From Brachionus manjavacas (Eukaryota; Rotifera; Eurotatoria; Ploima; Brachionidae), in NCBI GenBank assembly GCA_019054805.1, contig JAHQIY010000029.1, positions 744,001 to 808,000 on the forward strand: DNA of 64,000 bases. The letters run 5' to 3'. Shown in pieces: positions 41,090 to 56,000 of the stretch. The translations under genes and the position numbers were made by a program. How positions within the stretch are numbered: the first letter of the stretch is position 1; each line of letters starts with the position of its first letter. The notes under the pieces were generated by a model. That model saw nothing but the letters and a program-made list of their open reading frames with translations. It did not search any database and was not told the DNA's origin.

Positions 41090-44000
41090 ATCATGATTCA
41101 AAGCATGATTTGAAATGGTTTAAGGAACTTTGCCAACATTGGCAATGGTTCAAGATACTTTGCCTTCATCGGCAATTGTTCAAGAATCTTAGCTTAATTT
41201 GCAAATGTTTAAAGAACTTTGCCTTCATTTGCTATGCTTCTAGATGCTTTGCCTTCATTGGCAATGGTTCATTAAACTTTGCCTCCAGTGGCAATGGTTC
41301 AAGATACTTTGCCTACATTTGCAATGGTTCAAAGCATTTGCCTACATTGGCAATAGTTCAAGATTCTTAGCTTCATTTGCAATGGTTTAAGGAACTTTGC
41401 CTAAATTGGCAATGGTTCAAGAAACTTTGCCTACATTTGCAATGGTTCAAAGCATTTTGCCTTCATCGGCAATAGTTCAAGAATCTTAGCTTCATTTGCA
41501 ATGGTTTAAGGAACTTTGCCTAAATTAGCAATGGTTCAAGATATTTTCCCTACATTTGCAATGGTTTAAGAATCTTTGCCAACATTGGCAATGGTTCAAG
41601 ATACTTTGCCTTCATCGGCAATAGTTCAAGATTCTTAGCTTCATTTGCAATGGTTTAAGGAACTTTGCCAACATTGGCAATAGTTCAACAAATATTGCCT
41701 TCATCGGCAATAGTTCAAGATTCTTAGCTTCATTTGCAATGGTTTAAGGAACTTTGCCAACATTGGCAATGGTTCAAGATACTTTGCCTTCATTGGCAAT
41801 ATTTCAAGATTCTAAGCATCATTTCAATGGTTTAAGGAACTTTGCCAACATTTGCAATAGTTCAACAAATATTGCCTTCATCGGCAATAGTTCAAGAATC
41901 TTAGCTTCATTTGCAATGGTTTAAGGAACTTTGCCTACATTGGCAATGGTTCAAGATACTTTGCCTTCATCGGCAATAGTTCAAGAAACTTTGCCTACAT
42001 TTGCAATGGTTCAAAGCATTTTGCCATCATGGGCAATAGACTAAAATTCTTAGCTTCATTTGCAATGGGCTAAGGAACTTTGCCTAAATTGGCATTGGTT
42101 CAAGATACTTTGCCTATATTTGCAATGGTTCAAGATACTTTGCCTACATTGGCAATGGTTCAAGATACTTTGCCTTCATCGGCAATAGTTCAAGATTCTT
42201 AGCTTCATTTGCAATGGTTTAAGGAACTTTGCCTAAATTGGCAATGGTTCAAGAAACTTTGCCTACATTGGCAATGGTTCAAGATACTTTGCCAACATTG
42301 GCAATGGTTCAAGATACTTTGCCTACATTTTCAATGGTTCAAAGCATTTTGCCTTCATCGGCAATAGTTCAAGATTCTTAGCTTCATTTGCAATGGTTTA
42401 AGGAACTTTGCCTAAATTGGCATTGGTTCAAGATATTTTCCCTACATTTGCAATGGTTCAAAGAATTTTGCCTTCATCGGCAATAGTTAAAGATTCCAAG
42501 GTTCATTTGCAATGGTTTGAGGAACTTTCCCTAAATTGGTAATGGTTCAAGATACTTTGCCAACATTGGCAATGGTTCAAGATACTTTGCCTTCATCGGC
42601 AATAGTTCAAGAATCTTAGCTTCATTTGCAATGGTTTAAGGAACTTTGCCAACATTGGCAATGGTTCAAGATACTTTGCCTTCATCGGCAATAGTTCAAG
42701 AATCTTAGCTTCATTTGCAATGGTTTAAGGAACTTTGCCAACATTGGCAATGGTTCAAGATATTTTGCCTTCATCGGCAATAGTTCAAGATTCTTAGCTT
42801 CATTTGCAATGGTTTAAGGAACTTTGCCTAAATTGGCAATGGTTCAAGATACTTTGCCTTCATCGGCAATAGTTCAAGATACTTTGCCTACATTTGCAAT
42901 GGTTCAAAGCATTTGCCTACATTGGCAATAGTTCAAGATTCTTAGCTTCATTTGAAATGGTTTAAGGAACTTTGCCTAAATTGTCAATGGTTCAAGAAAC
43001 TTCGCCTTCATTGGCAATGGTTCAAGAAACTTTGCCTTCATCGGCAATTGTTCAAGACTCTAAGCATCATTTTCAATGTTTAAAGGAACTTTGCTAACAT
43101 TGGCAATGGTTCAAGAAACTTTGCCTACATTGGCAATGGTTCAAGATACTTTGCCTTCATCGGCAATAGTTCAAGATACTTTGCCTACATTTGCAATGGT
43201 TCAAAGCATTTTGCCTTCATCGGCAATAGTTCAAGATTCTTAGCTTCATTTGCAATGGTTTAAGGAACTTTGCCAACATTGGCAATGGTTCAAGATACTT
43301 TGCCTTCATCGGCAATAGTTCAAGATTCTTAGCATCATTTGCAATGGTTTAAGGAACTTTGCCAACATTTGCAATAGTTCAACAAATATTGCTTTCATCG
43401 GCAATAGTTCAAGAATATTAGCTTCATTTGCAATGGTTTAAGGATTTTTGCCAACATTGGCAATCGTTCAAGATACTTTGCCTACATTTGCAATGGTTCA
43501 AGATATTTTGCCTTCTTCGGCAATGGTTCAAGATATTTTGCCTTCATCGGCAATATTTCAAGATTCAAAGCATCATATGAAATGGTTTAAGGAACTTTGC
43601 AATCATTGGCAATTGTTCAAGATATTTTGCCTTCTTCGGCAATGGTTCAAGAAACTTTGCCTTCATCATTTGAAATAGTTTAAAGAACTTTGCCTACATT
43701 TGCAATGGTTCAAAGCATTTTGCCTTCATCGGCAAAAGTTCAAGATTCTTGGCTTCATTTGCAATGGTTCATGGAACTTTGCACACATTGACAATGGTTA
43801 AAGATACTTTGCCTTCATCGGCAATGGTTCAAAGCATTTTGCCTTCATTGGCAATAGTTTAAGATTCATAGCTTCATTTGAAATGGTTTAAGGAACTTTG
43901 CCAACATTTGCAATGGTTCAAGAAACTTTGCCTAAATTGGCAATGGTTCAAGATACTTTGCCTTCATCGGCAATAGTTCAAGATACTTTGCCTACATTTG

Positions 44001-47000
44001 CAATGGTTCAAAGCAATTTTCCTTCATCGGGAATAGTTTAAGATTCTTAGCTTCATTTGCAATTATTTAAGGAACTTTGCCAACATTGGCAATGGTTCAA
44101 GATACTTTGCCTAATTTGCAATTGTTCAAAGCATTTTGCCTAAATTGGCAATGGTTCAACAAAAATTGCCTTCATCGGCAATAGTTCAAGAATCTTAGCT
44201 TCATTTGCAATGGTTTAAGGATTTTTGCCAACATTGGCAATAATTCAAGATACTTTGCCTACATTGGCAATGGTTCAAGATACTTTGCCTTCATCGGCAA
44301 TAGTTCAAGATTCTTAGCATGATTTGCAATTGTTTAAGGAACTTTGCCAACATTGGCAATAGTTCAACAAATATTGCCTTCATCGGCAATAGTTCAAGAA
44401 TCTTAGCTTCATTTGCAATGGTTTAAGGATTTTTGCCAACATTGGCAATGGTTCAAGATACTTTGCCTACATTGGGAATGGTTCAAGATACTTTGCCTTC
44501 ATCGGCAATAGTTCAAGATACTGTGCCTAGATTTGCAATGGTTCAAAGCATTTTACCTTCATCGGCAATGGTTCAAGAATCTTAGCTTCATTTGCAATGG
44601 TTTAAGAAACTTTGCCAACATTGGCTATGGTTCAAAGCATTTTGCCTTCATCGGCAATAGTTTAAGATTCTTAGCTTCATTTGCAATGGTTTAAGGAACT
44701 TTGCCTAAATTGGCAATGGTTCAAGATACTTTGCCTTCATCGGCAATATTTCAAGATTCTGAGCTTCATTTGCAATGGTTCAAAGCATTTGCCTACATTG
44801 GCAATAGTTCAAGATTCATAGCTTCATTTGCAATGGTTTAAGGCACTTTGCCAACATTTGCAATGGTTCAAGATACTTTGCTTACATTGGCAATGGTTCA
44901 AGATACTTTGCCTACATTTTTAATGGCTCAAAACATTTTGCCTTCATTGGGAATAGTTTAAGATTCTTAGCTTCATTTGCAATGGTTTAAGGCACTTTGC
45001 CAACATTTGCAATGGTTCAAGATACTTTGCCTACATTGGCAATGGTTCAAGATACTTTGCCTTCATCGGCAATAGTTCAAGATTCTTAGCTTCATTTGCA
45101 ATGGTTTAAGGAACTTTGCCAACATTGGCAATAGTTCAACAAATATTGCCTTCATCGGCAATAGTTCAAGAATCTTAGCTTCATTTGCAATGGTTTAAGG
45201 AACTTTGCCAACATTGGCAATGGTTCAAGAAACTTTGCCTACATTGGCAATGGTTCAAGAAACTTTGCCTACATTGGCAATGGTTCAAGAAACTTTGCCT
45301 ACATTGGCAATGGTTCAAGATACTTTGCCTTCATCGGCAATAGTTCAAGATTCTTAGCTTCATTTTCAATTGTTTAAGGAACTTTGCCAACATTGGCAAT
45401 AGTTCAACAAATATTGCCTTCATCGGCAATAGTTCAAGAATCTTAGCTTCATTTGCAATGGTTTAAGGAACTTTGCCTACATTTGCAATGGTTTAAGGAA
45501 CTTTGCCTACATTTGCAATGGTTCAAAGCATTTTGCCTTCATCGGGAATAGTTCAAGATTCTTAGCTTCATTTGCAATGGGCTAAGGAACTTTGCCTAAA
45601 TTGGCAATTGTACAAGATACTTTGCCTTCATCGGCAATAGTTCAAGATACTTTGCCTACATTTGCAATGGTTCAAGATACTTTGCCTTCATCTGCAATAG
45701 TTCAAGAATCTTAGCTTCATTTGCAATGGTTTAAGGAACTTTGCTAACATTGGCAATGGTTCAAGATATTTTCCCTACATTTGCAATGGTTCAAGACTCT
45801 TTTCCAACATTGGCAATGGTTCAATAAATTTTGCCTTCATCGGCAATAGTTTAAGATTCTTAGCTTCATTTGCAATGGTTTAAGGAACTTTGCCAACATT
45901 GGCAATTGTTCAAGATACTTTGCCTACATTGGCAATGGTTCAAGATACTTTGCCTTCATCGGCAATAGTTCAAGATTCTTAGCATCATTTGCAATGGTTT
46001 AAGGAACTTTGCCAACATTGGCAATGGTTCAAGATATTTTGCCTTCATCGGCAATAGTTCAAGATTCTTAGCATCATTTGCAATTGTTTAAGGAACTTTG
46101 CCTTAATTGGGAATGGTTCAAGATACTTTGCCAACATTGGCAATGGTTTAAGGAACTTTGCCAACATTTGCAATAGTTCTAGAAACTTTGTTTAAATTGG
46201 GAATTGTTCATGAAAAATTGCCTTCATCGGCAATTGTTCAAGAATCTTAGCTTCATTTGCAATGGTTTAAGGAACTTTGCCTAAATTGGCATTGGTTCAA
46301 GAAATTTTAATTACATTTGCAATGGTTCAAAGCATTTTGCCTTCATCGGCAATAGTTCAAGATTCTTAGCATCATTTGCAATGGTTTAAGAAACTTTGCC
46401 AACATTGGCAATGGTTCAAGATACTTTGCCTTCATCGGCAATAGTTCAAGATTCTTTGCCTACATTTGCAGTGGTTCAAAGTTTGCCTTCATCGGCAATA
46501 TTTCAAGATTCAAAGCATCATATGAAATGGTTTAAGAAACTTTGCCAACATTGGCAATGGTTCAAAGCATTTTGCCTTCATCGGCAATAGTTCAAGATTC
46601 TTAGCTTCATTTGCAATTATTTAAGGAACTTTGCCAAAATTGGCAATGGTTCAAGATACTTTGCCTTCATCGGCAATAGTTCAAGATACTTTGCCTACAT
46701 TTGCAATGGTTCAAAGCATTTGCCTACATTGGCAATAGTTCAAGATTCTTAGCTTCATTTGCAATGGTTTAAGGAACTTTGCCAACATTGGCAATTTTTC
46801 AACAAATATTGCCTTCATCGGCATAGTTCAAGAATCTTAGCTTCATTTGCAATGGTTTAAGGAACTTTGCCTAAATTAGCAATGGTTCAATAAACTTTGC
46901 CTACATTGGCAATGGTTCAAGATACTTTGCCTTCATCGGCAATGGTTCAAGATTCTTAGCATCATTTGCAATGGTTCTAAGAAATTTTCCTTCATTGGCA

Positions 47001-50000
47001 ATATTTAAAGATTCATAGCTTCATTTGAAATGGTTTAAGATACTTTTCCAACATTGGCAATGGTTCAATATACTTGTCCTTCATTGGCAATGGCACAAGA
47101 TACTTTGCCTCCATTGGCAATGGTTCAAGATACTTTGCCTACATTTGCAATGGTTCAAAGCATTTTGCCTTCATCGGCCATAGTTAAGATTCTTAGCTTA
47201 ATTGGTAATGATTTAAGGAACTTTGCCTAAATTGGCAATGGTTCAAGATATTTTCCCTACATTTGCAATGGTTCGAAGCATTTAGCCTTCATCTGCAATA
47301 GTTTAAGATTCTTAGCTTCATTTGCAATGGTTTAAGGAACTTTGCTTAAATTGTCAATGGTTCAAGATACTTTGCCTAAATTGACAATGGTTCAAGATAT
47401 TTTCCCAACATTTGCAATGGTTCGAAGCATTTTGCCTTCATCTGCAATAGTTAAAGATTCCAAGGTTCATTTGCAATGGTTTGAGGAACTTTGCCTAAAT
47501 TGGTAATGGTTCAAGATACTTTGCCAACATTGGCAATGGTTCAAGATATTTTGCCTACATTTGCTATGGTTCTAAGCATTTTACCTTCATCGGCAATAGT
47601 TTAAGATTCTTAGCTTCATTTGCAATTATTTAAGGAACTTTGCCAAAATTTGCAATGGTTCAAGATACTTTGCCAACATTTGCAATGGTTCAAAGAAATT
47701 TTCCTTCATTGGCAATAGTTTAAGATTCATAGCTTCATTTGAAATGGTTTAAGGAACTTTGCCAACATTTGCAATGGTTCAAGAAACTTTGCCTAAATTG
47801 GCAATGGTTCAAAGCATTTTGCCTTCATCGGCAATAGTTCAAGATTCTTAGCATCATTTGCAATGGTTTAAGGAACTTTGCCAACATTGGCAATGGTTCA
47901 AGATACTTTGCCTTCATCGGCAATAGTTCAAGAAACTTTGCCTTCATTTGCAATGGTTCAAAGCATTTGCCTACATTGGCAATAGTTCAAGATTCAAAGC
48001 ATCATTTGAAATGGTTTAAGGAACTTTGCCATCATTGGCAATGGTTCAAGAAATTGCCTTCATCGGCAATAGTTCAAGATTCTTAGCTTCATTTGCAATT
48101 ATTTAAGGAACTTTGCCAAAATTGGCAATGGTTCAAGATACTTTGCCTTCATCGGCAATAGTTCAAGATACTTTGCCTTCATCGGCAATAGTTCAAGAAA
48201 CTTTGCCTTAATTGGCAATAGTTCAAGATTCTTAGCTTCATTTGCCATGGTTAAAGGAACTTTGATTAAATTGGCAATGGTTCAAGATACTTTGCCTACA
48301 TTGGCAATGGTTCAAGATACTTTGCCTACATTTATAATGGTTTAAGGAACTTTGCCTTCATCGGCAATAGTTTAAGATTCTTAGCTTCATTTGCAATGGT
48401 TTAAGGAACTTTGCCTAAATTGTCAATGGTTCAAGATACTTTGCCTACATTGGCAATGGTTCAAGATACTTTGCCTTCATCGGCAATATTTCATGATTCA
48501 AAGCATCATTTGAAATGGTTTAAGGAACTTTGCCATCATTGGCAATGGTTCAAGATATTTTGCCTTCTTCGGCAAAAGTTTAAGATTCTTAGCTTCATTT
48601 GCAATGGTTTAAGGAACTTTGCCAACATTGGCTATGGTTCAAGATACTTTGCCTACATTTGCAATGGTTTAAGAAACTTTGCAAACATTGGCAATGGTTC
48701 AATATACTTTGCCTACATTTGCAATGGTTCAAAGCATTTTGCCTTCATCGGCAATAGTTTAAGATTCTTAGCTTCATTTGCAATGGTTTAAGGAACTTTG
48801 CCTAAATTGGCAATGGTTCAAGATACTTTGCATAAATTGGGAAATGTTCATGAAAAATTGCCTTCATCCGCAAAAGTTAAAGAATCTTAGCTTCATTGGC
48901 ATTGGTTTAAGGAACTTTGCCAACATTGGCAATGGTTCAAGATACTTTGCCTTCATCGGCAATTGTTCAAGATACTTTGCCTACATTTGCAATGTTTAAA
49001 AGCATTTTGCCATCATCGGCAATATTTCATGATTCAAAGCATCATTTGAAATGGTTTAAGGAACTTTGCCTAAATTGTCAATGGTTCAAGATACTTTGCC
49101 TTCATCGGCAATAGTTCAAGATTCTTAGCTTCATTTGCAATTATTTAAGGAACTTTGCCAAAATTGGCAATGGTTCAAGATACTTTGCCTTCATCGGCAA
49201 TAGTTCAAGATACTTTGCCTACATTTGCAATGGTTCAAAGCATTTTGCCTACGTTGGCAATAGTTCAAGAATCTTAGCTTCATTTGCAATGGTTTAAGAA
49301 TCTTTTCCAACATTGGCAATGGTTCAATAAATTTTGCCTACATTTGCAATGGTTTAAGGAACTTTGCCTACATTTGCAATGGTTCAAGATATTTTGCCTT
49401 CATCGGCAAAAGTTTAAGATTCTTAGCTTCATTTGCAATGGTTTAAGGAACTTTGCCTAAATTGTCAATGGTTCAAGATACTTTGACTACATTGGCAATG
49501 GTTCAAGATACTTTGCCTTCATCGGCAATATTTCAAGATTCAAAGCATCATATGAAATGGTTTAAGAAACTTTGCCAACATTGGCAATGGTTCAAGAATC
49601 TTAGCTTCATTTGCAATGGTTTAAGGAACTTTGCCAACATTGGCAATGGTTCAAGATACTTTGCCTACATTTGCAATTTTACAATAAACTTTGCCAACAT
49701 TGGCAATGGTTCAAGATACTTTGCCTACATTTGCAATGGTTCAAAGCATTTTTCCTTCATCGGCAATAGTTCAAGAATCTTAGCTTCATTTGCAATGGTT
49801 TAAGGAACTTTGCCTACATTTGCAATGGTTCAAGAAACTTTGCCTACATTTGCAATGGTTCAAAGCATTTTGCCTTCATCGGGAATAGTTCAAGATTCTT
49901 AGCTTCATTTGCAATGGGCTAAGGAACTTTGCCTAAATTGGCAATGGTTCAAGATACTTTGCCTTCATCGGCAATAGTTCAAGATACTTTGCCTACATTT

Positions 50001-53000
50001 GCAATGGTTCAAAGCATTTTGCCTTCATCGGGAATAGTTCAAGATTCTTAGCTTCATTTGCAATGGGCTTAGGAACTTTGCCTAAATTGGCAATGGTTCA
50101 AGATACTTTGCCTACATTGGCAATGGTTCAAGATACTTTGCCTACATTTGCTATGGTTCAAAGCATTTTGCCTTCATCGGCAATAGTTTAAGATTCTTAG
50201 CTTCATTTGCAATGGTTTAAGGAACTTTGCCTAAATTGGCATTGGTTCAAGAAACTTTAACCACATTGGCAATGATTCAATAAACTTGTCCTTCATTGGC
50301 AATAGTTTAAGATTCTTAGTTTCATTTGCAATGGTTTAAGGAACTTTGCCTAAATTGGCAATGGTTTAAGGAACTTTGCCTAAATTGTCAATGGTTCAAA
50401 GCATTTTGCCTTCATCGGCAATAGTTCAAGATTCTTAGCTTCATTTGCAATTATTTAAGGAACTTTGCCAAAATTGGCAATGGTTCAAGATACTTTGCCT
50501 TCATCGGCAATAGTTCAAGATACTTTGCCTTCATCGGCAATTGTTCAAAGCATTTTGCCTTCATCGGCAATAGTTCAAGAATCTTAGCTTCATTTGCAAT
50601 GGTTTAAGGAACTTTGCCAACATTGGCAATGGTTCAAAGCATTTTGCCTTCATCGGCAATAGTTCAAGATTCTTAGCTTCATTTGCAATTATTTAAGGAA
50701 CTTTGCCAAAATTGGCAATGGTTCAAGATACTTTGCCTTCATCGGCAATAGTTCAAGATACTTTGCCTAGATTTGCAATGGTTCAAAGCATTTTCCCTTC
50801 ATCGGCAATGGTTCAAGATTCTTAGCATCATTTGCAATGGATTAAGGAACTTTGCCAACATTTGCAATGGTTCAAGAAACTTTGCCTAAATTGGCAATGG
50901 TTCAATATACTTTGCCTACATTTGCAATGGTTCAAAGCATTTTGCCTTCATCGGCAATATTTCAAGATTCATAGCATCATTTGCAATGGTTTAAGAAACT
51001 TTGCCAACATTGGAAATGGTTCAAGATATTTTCCCTACATTTGCAATGGTTCAAAGCATTTTGCCTTCATCGGCAATAGTTCAAGATTCTTAGCTTCATT
51101 TGCAATGGTTTAAGGAACTTTGCCAACATTGGCAATGGTTCAAGATACTTTGCCTACATTTGCAATGGTTCAAAACATTTTGCCTTCATCGGCAAAAGTT
51201 CAAGATTCTTGGCTTCATTTGCAATGGTTCATGGAACTTTGCACACATTGACAATGGTTAAAGATACTTTGCCTTCATCGGCAATGGTTCAAAGCATTTT
51301 GCCTACATTGGCAATTGTTCCAGAATCTTAGCTTCATTTGCAATGGTTTAAGGAACTTTGCCTTCATTTGCAATGCTTCTAGATGCTTTGCCTTCATTGG
51401 CAATGGTTCATGAAACTTTGCCTACATTGGCAATGGTTCAAGAAACTTTGCCTACATTGGCAATGGTTCAAGATACTTTGCCTTCATCGGCAATATTTCA
51501 GGATTCAAAGCATCATTTGCAATGGTTTAAGGAACTTTGCTAACATTGGCAATGGTTCAAGATATTTTCCCTACATTTGCAATGGTTCAAGATACTTTGC
51601 CTTCATCGGCAATAGTTCAAGATTCTTAGCTTCATTTGCAATGGGCTAAGGAACTTTGCCTAAATTGGCAATTGTACAAGATACTTTGCCTTCATCGGCA
51701 ATAGTTCAAGATACTTTGCCTACATTTGCAATGGTTCAAAGCATTTGCCTACATTGGCAATAGTTCAAGATTCATAGCTTCATTTGCAATGGTTTAAGGA
51801 ACTTTGCCAACATTGGCAATAGTTCAACAAATATTGCCTTCATCGGCAATAGTTCAAGAATCTTAGCTTCATTTGCAATGGTTTAAGGAACTTTGACTAA
51901 ATTGGCATTGGTTCAAGATACTTTGCCTACATTTGCAATGGTTCAAAGCATTTTGCCTTCATCGGCAATAGTTCAAGATTCTTAGCTTCATTTGCAATGG
52001 TTTAAGGAACTTTGCCAACATTGGGAATGGTTCAAGATACTTTGCCAACATTGGCAATGGTTCAAGATACTTTGCCTACATTTGCAATTGTTCAAGATAC
52101 TTTGCCTTCATCGGCAATAGTTCAAGATTCTTAGCTTCATTTGCAATGGTTTAAGGAACTTTGCCAACATTGGCAATGGTTCAAGATACTTTGCCTACAT
52201 TGGCAATGGTTCAAGATACTTTGCCTTCATCGGCAATAGTTCAAGATTCTTAGCTTCATTTGCAATGGTTTAAGGAACTTTGCCAACATTGGCAATGGTT
52301 CAAGATACTTTGCCTACATTTGCAATTGTTCAAGATACTTTGCCTTCATCGGCAATAGTTCAAGATTCTTAGCATCATTTCAATGGTTTAAGGAACTTTG
52401 CCAACATTTGCAATTGTTCAAGAATCTTAGCTTCATTTGCAATGGTTTATGGAACTTTGCCAAAATGGGCAATGGTTCAAGATACTTTGCCTTCATTGGC
52501 AATATTTCAAGATTCTTTGCCTTCATTTGCAATAGTTCAAGATACTTTGCCTACATTTGCAATGGTTCAAAGCATTTGCCTTCATTGGCAATAGTTCAAG
52601 ATTCATAGCTTCATTTGCAATGGTTTAAGAAACCTTGTCTAAATTGGCAATGGTTCAAGATACTTGGCCTACATTTGCAATGGTTCAAAGCATTTTGCCT
52701 TCATCGGCAATAGTTCAAGATTCTTAGCTTCATTTGCAATGGTTTAAGGAACTTTGCCTAAATTGGCAATGGTTCAAGATACTTTTCCAACATTGGCAAT
52801 GGTTCAAGATATTTTGCCTACATTTGCTATGGTTCAAAGCATTTTACCTTCATCGGCAATAGTTTAAGAATCTTAGCTTCATTTGCAATGGTTTAAGGAA
52901 CTTTGCCAAAATTGGCAATGGTTCAAGATACTTTGCCTACATTGGCAATAGTTCATGAAAAATTGCCTTCATCGGCAATAGTTCAAGAATATTAGCTTCA

Positions 53001-56000
53001 TTTGCAATGGTTTAAGGAACTTTGCCTTAATTGGCATTGGTTCAAGATACTTTGCCTACATTTGCAATGGTTCAAAGCATTTTGCCTTCGTCGGCAATTG
53101 TTCAAGAATCTTAGCATCATTTGCAATGGATTATGGAACTTTGCCAACATTTGCAATGGTTCAAGAAACTTTGCCTAAATTGGCAATGGTTCAAGAAAAT
53201 TTGCCTTCATTGGCAATATTTCAAGAAACTTTGCCTTCATTGGCATTGGTTCAAGAGCGTCTTGCCTTCATCGGTAATATTTCAAGATTCAAAGCATCAT
53301 TTGAAATGGTTTAAGAAACTTTGCCAACATTGGCAATGGTTTAAAGCATATTGCCTTCATCGGCAATAGTTCAAGATTCTTAGCATCATTTGCAATGGTT
53401 TAAGGAACTTTGCAAACATTGGCAATGGTTCAAGATACTTTACCTTCATCGGCAATAGTTTAAGGAACTTTGCAAACATTGGCAATAGTTCAACAAATAT
53501 TGCCTTCATCGGCGATAGTTCAATAATTTTTAACTACATTTGCAATAGTTTAAGGAACTTTGCCTTAATTGGCAATGGTTCAAGATACTTTGCCTACATT
53601 GGCAATGGTTCAAGATACTTTGCATAAATTGGGAAATGTTCATGAAAAATTGCCTTCATCGGCAATATTTCATGATATTTAGCATCATTTGCAATGGTTT
53701 AAGAAACTTTGCCAACATTGGCAATGGTTCAAGATACTTTGCCTACATTTGCAATGGTTCAAAGCATTTTGCCTTCATCGGCAATAGTTTAAGATTCTTA
53801 GCTTCATTTGCAATGGTTTAAGGAACTTTGCCAACATTGGCATTAGTTCAACAAATATTGCCTTCATCGGCAATAGTTCAAGAATCTTAGCTTCATTTGC
53901 AATGGTTTAAGGAACTTTGCCAGCATTTGCAATAGTTCAACAAATATTGCCTTCATCGGCAATAGTTCAAGAATCTTAGCTTCATTTGCAATGGTTTAAG
54001 CAACTTTGCCTTAATTGGGAATGGTTCAAGATACTTTGCCAAAATTGGCAATGGTTTAAGGAACTTTGCCAACATTTGCAATAGTTCAAAGCACTTGCCT
54101 TCATCGGCAATAGTTCAAGATTCTTAGCATCATTTGCAATTGTTTAAGGAACTTTGCCAACATTTTCAATGGTTCAAAGCATTTTGCCTTCATCGGCAAT
54201 AGTTCAAGAATTTTAGCTTTATTTGCAATGGTTTAAGGAACTATGCCAATATTGGCAATTGTACAAGATACTTTGCCTTCATCGGCAATAGTTCAAGATA
54301 CTTTGCCTACATTTGCAATGGTTCAAAGCATTTGCCTACATTGGCAATAGTTCAAGATTCATAGCTTCATTTGCAATGGTTTAAGGCACTTTGCCAACAT
54401 TTGCAATGGTTCAAGATACTTTGCTTACATTGGCAATGGTTCAAGATACTTTGCCTACATTTTCAATTGTTTAAGGAACTTTGCCTTCATCGGCAATAGT
54501 TCAAGATTCTTAGCTTCATTTGCAATGGTTTAAGGAACTTTGCCAACATTGGCAATGGTTCAAGATACTTTGCCTACATTGGCAATGGTTCAAGATACTT
54601 TGCCTTCATCGGCAATAGTTCAAGATTCTTAGCATCATTTGCAATGGTTTAAGGAACTTTGCCAATATTGGCAATGGTTCAAGATATTTTGCCTTCATCG
54701 GCAATAGTTCAAGAATCTTAGCTTCATTTGCAATGGTTTAAGGAACTTTGCCAACATTGGCAATGGTTCAAGATACTTTGCCTACATTTGCAATGGTTTA
54801 AGAATCTTTGCCAACATTGGCAATGGTTCAATATATTTTGCCTACATTTGCAATGGTTCAAAGCATTTTGCCTTCATCGGCAATATTTCAAGATTCATAG
54901 CATCATTTGCAATGGTTTAAGGAACTTTGCCAACATTGGCAATAGTTCAACAAATATTGCCTTCATCGGCAATAGTTCAAGAATCTTAGCTTCATTTGCA
55001 ATGGTTTAAGGAACTTTGCCAACATTGGCAATGGTTCAATATATTTTGCCTACATTTGCAATGGTTTAAGAAACTTTGCCTACATTTGCAATGGTTCAAA
55101 GCATTTTGCCATCATGGGCAATAGACTAAAATTCTTAGCTTCATTTGTAATGGTTTAAGGAACTTTGCCTAAATTGTCAATGGTTCAAGATACTTTGCCT
55201 ACATTGGCAATGGTTCAAGATATTTTGCCAACATTTGCAATAGTTCAACAAATATTGCCTTCATCGGCAATAGTTCAAGAATCTTAGCTTCATTTGCAAT
55301 GGTTTAAGGAACTTTGCCAACATTGGCAATGGTTCAAGATACTTTGCCTACATTTGCAATGGTTCAAAGCATTTTGCCTTCATCGGCAATAGTTCAAGAT
55401 TCTAAGCTTCATTTGCATTGGAATAAGGAACTTTGCCAACATTGGCAATAGTTCAACAAATATTGCCTTCATCGGCAATAGTTCAAGAATCTTAGCTTCA
55501 TTTGCAATGGTTTAAGGAACTTTGCTAACATTGGCAATGGTTCAAGATATTTTCCCTACATTTGCAATGGTTTAAGGAACTTTGCCTAAATTGTCAATGG
55601 TTCAAAGCATTTTGCCTTCATCGGCAATAGTTCAAGATTCTTAGCTTCATTTGCAATGGTTTAAGGAACTTTGCCTAAATTGGCAATGGTTCAAGAAACT
55701 TTGCCTACATTTGCAATGGTTCAAAGCATTTTGCCTTCATCGGCAATAGTTCAAGATTCTTAGCTTCATTTGCAATTATTTAAGGAACTTTGCCAAAATT
55801 GGCAATGGTTCAAGATACTTTGCCTTCATCGGCAAAAGTTCAAGATACTTTGCCTTCATCGGCAATAGTTCAAGATAATTTGCCTTCATCGGCAATAGTT
55901 TAAGATTCTTAGCTTCATTTGCAATGGTTTAAGGAACTTTGCCTAAATTGGCAATGGTTCAAGATACTTTGCATACATTTGCAATGGTTTAAGAAACTTT